A stretch of 64,000 nt of DNA, taken from the NCBI GenBank assembly GCA_022360655.1, contig JAKSCK010000060.1, positions 62,001 through 126,000 on the forward strand, read 5' to 3'. Of the stretch, positions 35,862 through 43,074 are shown piece after piece (position 1 is the stretch's first letter; every line of letters starts with the position of its first letter). The notes beneath the pieces were generated by a model. That model had not been told where the DNA came from. It was given only the letters and a program-made list of their open reading frames with translations, and did no database searches. The DNA is from Spirochaetales bacterium (GTDB lineage Bacteria > Spirochaetota > Spirochaetia > DSM-2461). A program made the translations under genes and the position numbers.

Positions 35862-37685
35862 ATGGAACTGCGCAGCGCAACAAGTCGCCATGGTCGGTTG
35901 ATGGCCGGGGCCCGAGCCCTTTGGCGCGCCAATGGAATGACCGATCAACAAATGACCAAACCTCTCATTGCCATTGCCAATTCCTTCACACAGTTTGTTC
36001 CTGGCCACGTTCATCTTCATGATGTGGGACAACGTGTCAAAAAACGCATCGAAGAATCCGGCTGTTTTGCCGCAGAATTCAATACCATTGCTGTGGATGA
36101 TGGCATTGCCATGGGACATGGAGGAATGCTCTATTCACTTCCCTCCCGGGAAATCATTGCTGACAGTGTGGAATACATGGTGAACGCCCATTGCGCCGAT
36201 GCCCTGGTGTGCATCTCCAACTGTGACAAAATCACCCCAGGTATGCTCATGGCAGCCATGCGACTGAACATTCCCACCATTTTTGTCTCTGGCGGTCCCA
36301 TGGAAGCCGGTCGCATGGGAGAGAAAAGCCTCGACTTGGTGGATGCCATGGTGATGGCTGGTGATGATTCTGTGGATGAATCCACCCTTGAGGCCGTCGA
36401 ACGCTCGGCCTGTCCCACCTGTGGTTCCTGCAGTGGGATGTTCACAGCCAATTCCATGAACTGCCTAGTGGAGGCCTTAGGACTTGGGCTTCCTGGGAAT
36501 GGAACCATTCTCGCTACCCACACAGAACGAGGAGAACTTTTTGATCGGGCCGCCGATCGTATTGTGGAACTGGCGCACCGTCGTTATGACTTGGATGATG
36601 GCACGGTGCTCCCCCAATCCATTGCAACAAAAGCTGCATTTAACAATGCCATGGCCTTGGACATTGCCATGGGTGGATCCACCAATACCATTCTCCACAT
36701 TCTGGCCATTGCCCGTTCGGGAAACGTGGATTTCACATTGGACGATATTGATCAACTCAGTCGCCGCGTGCCATGTCTTTGTAAGGTGGCTCCCAACTCC
36801 GCCAAATACCATATTGAGGATGTTCACCGTGCTGGTGGGATTTTGGGAATACTGGGTGAGTTGGATCGTGGAGGTTTGCTGGATACAACGGTGCATCGTG
36901 TGGACGCTCCCACATTAAAAGAGGCCCTCCAGCAATGGGACATTGCCGGAGAGGCTGGTGAAGATGCCAAAGCACTCTACCGCGCAGCCCCTGGTGGAAA
37001 ACGAAACCTTCACTTTGCCAGTCAAAACACACGCTACCTTGAAAATGATACGGATAGAACCTCCGGCTGCATCCGCCGTGTCGAAGAAGCCTATTCCAAA
37101 GATGGCGGATTGGCCGTTCTCTTTGGAAATCTGGCAGAAGATGGTGCCGTTGTAAAAACAGCTGGTGTGGATGAATCCATTCTCTGCTTTGAGGGTCCTG
37201 CCAAGGTCTTTGATTCTCAAGATGCTGCTGTGAAAGCCATTCTTGATGGAGACATTGTGGAAGGCGACGTGGTGGTGATTCGCTATGAGGGCCCCAAAGG
37301 TGGTCCTGGAATGCAGGAGATGCTCTACCCCACAAGCTACCTCAAATCACGAAAACTTGGTAAAGCCTGTGCTCTTCTCACCGATGGTCGCTTCTCTGGC
37401 GGAACATCAGGACTCTCCATTGGTCATGCCTCTCCTGAAGCGGCCGCTGGAGGAGCCATTGCTCTGGTCAAAGATGGGGATAGAATCGCGATTGATATTC
37501 CCAATCGTCGCCTCAATCTTCTCTTGGATGAAGAAGAACTTGCCCTTCGACGAGAAGAAGAGAATGAAAAAGGTGTGGACGGTTGGAAACCTGTAAGAGA
37601 ACGAACCGTTTCTGATGCACTTCGAGCTTATGCTCATATGGCCACAAGTGCTGACAAAGGAGCAATTCGTTCCGTTCCGGAATAG
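35862..37685 (+). CDS. ilvD: Dihydroxy-acid dehydratase
   Basis: The start is ATG 35862, preceded by AAGGAG, giving 607 residues. It converts 2,3-dihydroxy-3-methylvalerate or -isovalerate to the 2-keto acids of isoleucine and valine. [20 protein letters not shown] and [19 protein letters not shown] supply the iron-sulfur cluster Cys. [14 protein letters not shown] and [22 protein letters not shown] are the other signature blocks. [15 protein letters not shown] at the start is typical. No other branched-chain gene is adjacent. The frame is open for 25 codons upstream, but without a ribosome site. Confidence 0.95.
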   Translation: MELRSATSRHGRLMAGARALWRANGMTDQQMTKPLIAIANSFTQFVPGHVHLHDVGQRVKKRIEESGCFAAEFNTIAVDDGIAMGHGGMLYSLPSREIIADSVEYMVNAHCADALVCISNCDKITPGMLMAAMRLNIPTIFVSGGPMEAGRMGEKSLDLVDAMVMAGDDSVDESTLEAVERSACPTCGSCSGMFTANSMNCLVEALGLGLPGNGTILATHTERGELFDRAADRIVELAHRRYDLDDGTVLPQSIATKAAFNNAMALDIAMGGSTNTILHILAIARSGNVDFTLDDIDQLSRRVPCLCKVAPNSAKYHIEDVHRAGGILGILGELDRGGLLDTTVHRVDAPTLKEALQQWDIAGEAGEDAKALYRAAPGGKRNLHFASQNTRYLENDTDRTSGCIRRVEEAYSKDGGLAVLFGNLAEDGAVVKTAGVDESILCFEGPAKVFDSQDAAVKAILDGDIVEGDVVVIRYEGPKGGPGMQEMLYPTSYLKSRKLGKACALLTDGRFSGGTSGLSIGHASPEAAAGGAIALVKDGDRIAIDIPNRRLNLLLDEEELALRREEENEKGVDGWKPVRERTVSDALRAYAHMATSADKGAIRSVPE

Positions 37686-37709
37686 AAATCCTCCTCATCA
37701 TTCCCTATA

Positions 37710-39353
37710 TTGATGGGGATGAGATGGAGAGATTCCCTACCAACAAAGATATTGGCCATCATGAGTTTGGTTATGGTGGCCTTCTTTGCCCTACTCTCAG
37801 GGGTCAGTTATCTCTTCCTTATGCCCACCTTCCAACAGCTGGATAATCAAGCAGCTCGTGCCGCTGTCAATCAAAATCTTGATTCCTTTGAATCTGAGCT
37901 CATGGACCTCCATCGAATTGCCAATGGACTCGTCCCCCTCCTGGAATCCATTACCCTGTCCTCAAATGACGTTCTCAGGATTATGGAAGTCAATGGACTG
38001 GATTTTTTTGCAATACCAAAATCCAGTGAAGCTTCCTCTCAAGGCACCGGTTGGCTCCTTGAGGAGGAAGGACTTCGCATCTTTGGTGATGTCTCCTACA
38101 TCCTCAGAAATCTTCTCGAAAACCCATTAGAGAATGCCCCTAGCAATCATTGGGCCTTTCTTGAGGACAAGGCCAGAGACCGCCTCTTTGTCATCGCAAA
38201 TAGTGAGAAAACAACCCAAAACCAAATGGTGATTGTGGGTCGTCGAGTTGAAGCCATGGCTCGACCCAATTTTATTCAGAGAGCAGATACGGCAATATCC
38301 TTTGAAGCCGCTAAAGCACAGCATGGACTTCCCATCGTTCATCCTTTTGATGAACGAGGAAATATGGTAATTGACAATTTCACCCCGGAAAAAATTCCCT
38401 TCACCATGAGCGATGGGAACTTAAAAACAGAATTTGTTGTGGAAGTACCCTATTTGGATCATGGCCTTAAGCTGAATTTTGAGCGGCCCGCCTACATCAC
38501 CATCACAGGCATGACCCAACTGCATAAGCTCCTCATCACAGCCGCTTTGGTGTTTCTAGCCTTGCTGACCCTTGTGTACACCTGGAGCATCATTGTGGTC
38601 TCCCAACCTGTGAAGAAACTCATCCATAATCTGATGAGCTGGAATGGTTTTCAAATACCTGCCATAGGAGATCTTTTGAAACGAAAGGATGAAATTGGCA
38701 TTCTTTCCAACACCTTCATCCTTATGGCAGAAGAGATTCGAGCCAAGACACGGGCTCTGGAAGATCAAGCCATACGAGATGGCCTCACCGGTCTCTACAA
38801 CCGAAGAAACTTTGATGAAACCCTTGCCATTGAATGGGAGCGACATCAGCGTAGCAATGCCCCATTGTCCATCATCATGGTGGATGTGGATCATTTCAAA
38901 GCCTACAACGATCTTTACGGTCATCAGGAGGGGGATGATTGCCTGCGTCTTGTGGCCCATGCCTGTGATGAGGGGATTTCCCGTCCTGGAGACCACCCTT
39001 TCCGATATGGTGGAGAAGAATTTTCAATCATTCTTGCTGATACGAATGAAAAAGGGGCGTTTCACGTGGCGGAAAATATCCGCCAATCTGTAGAAAACAT
39101 AGAGAAAGTCCATTCGGGCGGATTGAATGGACATGTGACCGCCACACTTGGCGTGGCTTCCAGTATTGGATGTGAGAGTGCAGAAGAACTCATCCGTTTG
39201 GCAGACCAAGCGCTTTATGCCGGAAAGAACTCAGGACGAAATTGTGTTGTATGTGCGTCTCATCTTCCCATAGATCAAAGTTCAAAATCAGAATCGGAAC
39301 CCAAACCCCGCATAAACATTACCAAAAAGGGCCACTCCGGCAAATTGTCCTGA
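37710..39353 (+). CDS. Membrane diguanylate cyclase (GGDEF domain)
   Basis: The 547-residue protein has membrane helices near residues 13-37 and 274-296, with an outer domain of about 235 residues between them, similar in layout to CHASE4-type sensors. After the second helix comes a HAMP-like linker, then the GGDEF domain from about 355 (LTGLYNRRNFDETL). The active motif is RYGGEEF near 433. An RPGD inhibitory site lies exactly five residues before GGEEF, so c-di-GMP feedback is likely. The cyclase makes c-di-GMP, which usually shifts cells from swimming to attachment. Its last 66 bases overlap the 3' end of the converging gene. Confidence 0.93.
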   Translation: MMGMRWRDSLPTKILAIMSLVMVAFFALLSGVSYLFLMPTFQQLDNQAARAAVNQNLDSFESELMDLHRIANGLVPLLESITLSSNDVLRIMEVNGLDFFAIPKSSEASSQGTGWLLEEEGLRIFGDVSYILRNLLENPLENAPSNHWAFLEDKARDRLFVIANSEKTTQNQMVIVGRRVEAMARPNFIQRADTAISFEAAKAQHGLPIVHPFDERGNMVIDNFTPEKIPFTMSDGNLKTEFVVEVPYLDHGLKLNFERPAYITITGMTQLHKLLITAALVFLALLTLVYTWSIIVVSQPVKKLIHNLMSWNGFQIPAIGDLLKRKDEIGILSNTFILMAEEIRAKTRALEDQAIRDGLTGLYNRRNFDETLAIEWERHQRSNAPLSIIMVDVDHFKAYNDLYGHQEGDDCLRLVAHACDEGISRPGDHPFRYGGEEFSIILADTNEKGAFHVAENIRQSVENIEKVHSGGLNGHVTATLGVASSIGCESAEELIRLADQALYAGKNSGRNCVVCASHLPIDQSSKSESEPKPRINITKKGHSGKLS

Positions 39354-39881
39354 TCCACTCGAAAAGTTTTGAATTCCTCCAAAATCCATGGCACCACGCA
39401 ATCCAAACTGGAGTGAAAAAAAGGATGCAAGATCAACCCGGCACATCGCATCCAAAGCCATTCCAAAAGAAACGACATAATTTCCTTGAAGCAAAAATGT
39501 GGCTGTATGAAATCCACCGCTGGCAAAGATAACCATGGGAGCAAATTCAAATGACGTTCCAATGCCCACATAGGTGTCCACAACAAATGGAGTCTTTGAC
39601 AAATTCACAGGAGAAAATTTCGTTGCAGGATAGTCCTTGCGATTCACGGAATAAGGAATGAGAACACCCACATCAATGATGCCCCGAATGAGCTCTCCAC
39701 GAATCACACGTATCCCTGCACCAGCTCCTGAATACCGAATGACATTCTTTCCCCCATCACCAAATAGAGGAAGAGAGGCCCCTTGAAAAATGGTATTCAC
39801 CTCTACACCTGATTCTACCGCTGGGAGAACCATGGGTGAGAAGGCCAAGGTCAAAAGAAGTATCAATGAAATCCGTTGCAT
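39288..39881 (-). CDS. Predicted outer-membrane beta-barrel-like protein
   Basis: The ATG at 39881 has GGAGG at five-base spacing, giving 197 residues. A signal peptide (MQRISLILLLTLAFSPMVLPA) is followed by Gly/aromatic alternating strands such as FVVDTYVGIGTSFEFAPMVI and FFSLQFGLRGAMDFGG, and the chain ends VYAGFGFRF with a terminal Phe, the usual signal for barrel insertion. The family is not recognised. Its last 22 codons overlap the end of the GGDEF gene on the other strand, and both frames look genuine. Confidence 0.7.
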   Translation of the reverse strand: MQRISLILLLTLAFSPMVLPAVESGVEVNTIFQGASLPLFGDGGKNVIRYSGAGAGIRVIRGELIRGIIDVGVLIPYSVNRKDYPATKFSPVNLSKTPFVVDTYVGIGTSFEFAPMVIFASGGFHTATFLLQGNYVVSFGMALDAMCRVDLASFFSLQFGLRGAMDFGGIQNFSSGSGQFAGVALFGNVYAGFGFRF

Positions 39882-40091
39882 CTTTGCCTCCGGCAATTCT
39901 TAGCTAAACCATCGGCATACCATGACATCCATCTTACCTCTGAGAACAGTGTAGCTCGAAACATCCTCCATTTCCTCTTCGTCTGACTCCTCAATAAAAG
40001 GACAACCTGGACACAAGTGCTCCACTCCTCCTCCATGACCGGGCGGTACATTCCTGTTCAACATCAACCGATACCGAAGCAGGGGGAAACC

Positions 40092-40655
40092 ATGCCAACC
40101 GTCGATCAAGCCGAAAACCTGATGCGAGAAGGCGCTTTTTCTGAAGCCAAAAAGATTCTCTCCCAAATCCTTAATGATAATCCTGGTGACTTGCGGGCAG
40201 TTTGTGACATTGGAATTGCTTACACAGAAACTGGGGAAAATGAAAAAGCCATCAAGGCTCTTGAACATTACATCCGCAATGACGATTCCAATCCCTATGC
40301 TTGGGAGGCCATTGGTTGTGCCCGATTCCGGATTGGTGAATTGGAAGAGGCCAAACACTGTTTGGAACGATCCTTGGAACTTTCCCCCGACAATCCATCC
40401 TCTTTACGGAATCTTGGAATCATTGAAGGAATGGAAGGCTATCATGAAAAAGGGCTGAAGTTGCTCCAAGATGCCCTTCGCCTGGCCCCTGGAGACTTCC
40501 GTACCCTCTATGCTCTGAGCTATGCCTACAGAGACTTGAACAAACGCGAACAACGCCGCAAGGTCATTGATCAGTTATTGGATTTGGAGCTTCCTGATGA
40601 TATCAACAAGGATGCTCAGCTCACTCGAATCCGTATGAACCTGGGGTGGGAATAG
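40092..40655 (+). CDS. Tetratricopeptide-repeat protein
   Basis: From ATG 40092 (AGGGGG upstream) the 187-residue protein has about four TPR units: DQAENLMREGAFSEAKKILSQIL, AVCDIGIAYTETGENEKAIKAL, AWEAIGCARFRIGELEEAKHCL and SLRNLGIIEGMEGYHEKGLKLL. It ends with TLYALSYAYRDLNKREQRRKVI. No signal peptide or enzyme domain is present, so it is probably a cytoplasmic scaffold. The partner is unknown. It is followed closely by the pentapeptide-repeat gene. Confidence 0.88.
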   Translation: MPTVDQAENLMREGAFSEAKKILSQILNDNPGDLRAVCDIGIAYTETGENEKAIKALEHYIRNDDSNPYAWEAIGCARFRIGELEEAKHCLERSLELSPDNPSSLRNLGIIEGMEGYHEKGLKLLQDALRLAPGDFRTLYALSYAYRDLNKREQRRKVIDQLLDLELPDDINKDAQLTRIRMNLGWE

Positions 40656-40711
40656 ACCCAAAGGGCACCAATGTCCTAAGATGGTTCTTCACAGAAGGAA
40701 CCAAAGCAGAC

Positions 40712-41419
40712 ATGAACAAAAGCACACGTCGTTTCCGCGGAAACCCCCGGCATTTGTCTTTGCTGACACAAGCCGTTGAACAGAATGACATCACCCTTTG
40801 GAACAGTTTCGTGCGGCGTAATGGGTCTGCATTTCGGCCTCGGTTGGCCGGTGCGGACCTTTCTGGAATGGAATTGAATGAAGCCCGTCTTGATCACGCC
40901 GATCTCTGCGATGCCAATCTCACAGGTGCTGTCCTGGTTCGTGCTAATCTGAAAGGAGCACGGCTCCGCAATGCCGATTTAACCAGTGCAAACCTCACTG
41001 CGGCCCGTTTGGCACATTGTGATTTATCCCAAACCTGTCTCAGCAAAGCCAAATTGTCTCATGCCCATGCACGTGGAGCCAATTTTGAAGGAGCAGACCT
41101 TGAAGGTACTGTTCTCGATGGCGCTGATCTCACCGATGCCTCCATGGGTGGTGCCGCCATCACTGGTGCCTCCCGTACTGGTGTCAAAATGAAGGTAAAG
41201 GTCAGGGTGAAAGCCAAGGGTGGAGAAACAAAAACGCCTGAAGCCCCAGCACAGAATGCCGGACAGGAACGGGCTTGGATTCGTGCGCTCAGTGAAGAAG
41301 AGAAGCGCAAACAAGACCGGAAAGTTCGAGAAGCTGAGAAAGCTGTGGCTGAAAAGAAACGGTTGGACAGAAAGTTGGGAAGAAAAGAGCCGCTGTTTAA
41401 TCGAGCGGGAAAGCGTTGA
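40712..41419 (+). CDS. Pentapeptide-repeat protein with basic C-terminal tail
   Basis: The central part of the 235-residue protein (about 45-145) is a run of A(D/N)LxX pentapeptides such as GADLSGMELNEARLDHADLC and ANLTGAVLVRANLKGARL, forming a right-handed beta-helix. The last 70 residues are Lys/Glu/Arg-rich (SEEEKRKQDRKVREAEKAVA), probably helical. Some pentapeptide proteins mimic DNA and protect gyrase, but most have no known role. The in-frame GTG at 40646 is an alternative start overlapping the TPR gene; the ATG at 40712 was preferred because the N-terminus then begins with a basic MNKSTRRFRG. Confidence 0.85.
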   Translation: MNKSTRRFRGNPRHLSLLTQAVEQNDITLWNSFVRRNGSAFRPRLAGADLSGMELNEARLDHADLCDANLTGAVLVRANLKGARLRNADLTSANLTAARLAHCDLSQTCLSKAKLSHAHARGANFEGADLEGTVLDGADLTDASMGGAAITGASRTGVKMKVKVRVKAKGGETKTPEAPAQNAGQERAWIRALSEEEKRKQDRKVREAEKAVAEKKRLDRKLGRKEPLFNRAGKR

Positions 41420-41426
41420 TGAAACC

Positions 41427-41448
41427 GGGGCCGGCAAAGCCGGTCCCC
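41427..41448. terminator. GC-rich hairpin between converging genes
   Basis: GGGGCCGGC and GCCGGTCCCC pair around AAA with one bulged base. It lies between the pentapeptide-repeat stop and the stop of the histone-like gene on the other strand. No U-run is present on either side, so termination is likely but unproven. Confidence 0.5.
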
Positions 41449-41468
41449 AGCAACCATAGGATAATGTT

Positions 41469-41654
41469 CTAGAAGTCCTTATCCTGCACGGTCTTGCGTT
41501 TTGCAGCCTTTGCATTCTCAATGGCTGTGTCACAAAGCTCTCGAATTTTATCGGAGAGAACGTCGATAACAGCAGCTGAACACTTCATGTCCGCTGTTGT
41601 CTTGATGTAAGCCTTCACTTTGGAAGCGACCACCAGGGTTTCTTTTTCTGCCAT
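41469..41654 (-). CDS. Small single-histone-fold protein (bacterial histone)
   Basis: The protein has 61 residues. VVASKVKAYIKTTADMKCSA aligns with helix 1 of archaeal histones, and VIDVLSDKIRELCDTAIENA with the long helix 2. AKAAKRKTVQDKDF matches the loop and start of helix 3 (GRKTIKAED in HMfB), including R53, T55 and D60 of the R-T pair and R-D salt bridge. Helix 3 is cut short, as in the short histones reported from Bdellovibrio and Leptospira. It should be a DNA-binding dimer that coats or bends the chromosome. AAGGAG lies seven bases before the ATG, and a consensus TATAAT is 34 bases upstream. Confidence 0.85.
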   Translation of the reverse strand: MAEKETLVVASKVKAYIKTTADMKCSAAVIDVLSDKIRELCDTAIENAKAAKRKTVQDKDF

Positions 41655-41687
41655 TGCGGGCTCCTTTCGTTGACAGTTGTTCCTCTT

Positions 41688-41693
41688 ATTATA
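41688..41693 (-). promoter_or_regulatory. Consensus -10 box of the histone gene
   Basis: On the minus strand TATAAT is followed by AAGAGGAACAACTGTC and the AAGGAG ribosome site. The -35 region 17 bases upstream reads GGGACG, a poor match, so the promoter may rely on the -10 box or an activator. Confidence 0.55.
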
Positions 41694-41743
41694 ACGATTT
41701 CTGTGGTTCCCGTCCCCCCCTAGAGCGATTTATGATAGCTCTA

Positions 41744-43030
41744 ATGACCGAAAAACAACGATTTACAGCCAATTTGCCGCGATTGAGAAGGATTTCCTCC
41801 CCTCTGATAATCCTGATTGTTCTTTTGACCGTCGCCTTACCTTGCGCCCTTGAAGCCGCTCCATTGAAGGCAAAACTCATTGTGATTGGTCCAGGTGACC
41901 CCATCTACACCCGTTGGGGACACATTGGTATTGCCATTGATGCAGACGATGATTATCGGGATCGGTTCTATGATTTTGGGAATTTTTCCCCATATGCAGA
42001 AAATTTTTATACCAATTTTGCCATGGGCCGCATGCTCTATCTTGGCTTATCCAGTCCCACAGATCTGTATTTGGAATATGCCATGCAATCTCCTCGAAGC
42101 ATCACAGTCTATCCACTGGGCTTAGGAGAAGAAGAAGTCATTGCCCTTGAAAAACGACTTCGATGGTGGGTTCAACCAGAAAATCGGGAATACCTCTATG
42201 ACTACTATTACAACAACTGCTCCACCATCATCCGTGATGTATTGAATGAAGTGAGCAATGGAGCACTTGAGCAATCAGCCCTCCATTATGGCGGCATCAG
42301 CTTTCGTGATCACACACGTATTGGCACCCATGATGATCTTCCATCCCAATTGTTTTTAGATTTTCTCATAGGACCAGGGGCAGATAAAATCATTACAGGA
42401 TGGGAAACCATGTTCCTTCCTGAGGCCGTGGCCCAGATTGGGGCAAAAACACCCTTCACAAGCCAAGATGGAATCACTCGAAACCTGGTTGAAGATGGCC
42501 AAATATTAGCCCCGAATTTACGGGCACCTCAGCCCAAAACCTCTCCACGGCTCTGGCCTCGTTCACTCATGATTGGTATTTTGTTGGCCATTCTTTGGTC
42601 CCTGTCCCGACAAGCTGCCCTCACCGCATCACCATTGGCCAAATGGGGCGCTTTCTATCGCGGACTTGTGGTAATCCTCATTGGAAGTTTTGGTGGGGCC
42701 TTAGGCTTTCTTATGGTGTTTACAAACCATGATATTACGGCCGGAAATCTGAATATTGGCCCGGCTTTCCCCACAATATTGCTGGCTCTCCCGTTCTTGT
42801 GGAAAAGACATCACCGTTGCCATCCCCGGCGTTTGGTACGACGAGAGTTTCGCCTGGCTCTCGTGATGAGCATCAATTTCATAGGACTCGTGCTGGCTAT
42901 GGTATTCCGCATCACCGGAATGTCCTCCCATGAAGCCCAGGCCATCTGGGGACTCCTTGGCCCCCTACTTCTGGTAGGAATACTCCCACTGGTAAAATGT
43001 CAACATTGGCGGTGGCGCTGGAAACGTTAG
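41744..43030 (+). CDS. DUF4105 / Lnb-type membrane protein with periplasmic Cys-His domain
   Basis: From ATG 41744 it has 428 residues; an in-frame ATG at 41732 is the alternative, and neither has a good ribosome site. A hydrophobic segment at 19-36 is followed by the DUF4105 domain: YTRWGHIGIAID with H60, FYDFGNFSPYAENFYTNFAM, and YNNCSTIIRDVL with C159, the presumed His/Cys pair. The C-terminal 170 residues hold five membrane segments, with VFTNHDITAGNLNIGPAFP between the second and third, a typical pattern for this family. Lnb proteins have been linked to lipoprotein N-acylation in Bacteroides; a similar role here is inference. The other strand carries the histone gene just upstream. Confidence 0.8.
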   Translation: MTEKQRFTANLPRLRRISSPLIILIVLLTVALPCALEAAPLKAKLIVIGPGDPIYTRWGHIGIAIDADDDYRDRFYDFGNFSPYAENFYTNFAMGRMLYLGLSSPTDLYLEYAMQSPRSITVYPLGLGEEEVIALEKRLRWWVQPENREYLYDYYYNNCSTIIRDVLNEVSNGALEQSALHYGGISFRDHTRIGTHDDLPSQLFLDFLIGPGADKIITGWETMFLPEAVAQIGAKTPFTSQDGITRNLVEDGQILAPNLRAPQPKTSPRLWPRSLMIGILLAILWSLSRQAALTASPLAKWGAFYRGLVVILIGSFGGALGFLMVFTNHDITAGNLNIGPAFPTILLALPFLWKRHHRCHPRRLVRREFRLALVMSINFIGLVLAMVFRITGMSSHEAQAIWGLLGPLLLVGILPLVKCQHWRWRWKR

Positions 43031-43041
43031 ATGTTTTAGAA

Positions 43042-43066
43042 CGACCCCGTCCCAGGGGGACGGGGT
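43042..43066 (+). terminator. CGACCCC-family hairpin between converging genes
   Basis: CGACCCC begins 11 bases after the DUF4105 stop. CCCCGTCCC (43045-43053) and GGGACGGGG (43057-43065) pair perfectly around AGG, and A44/T66 extend it. The tail GGATTCTTTT is the most U-rich of the family. Confidence 0.75.
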
Positions 43067-43074
43067 GGATTCTT

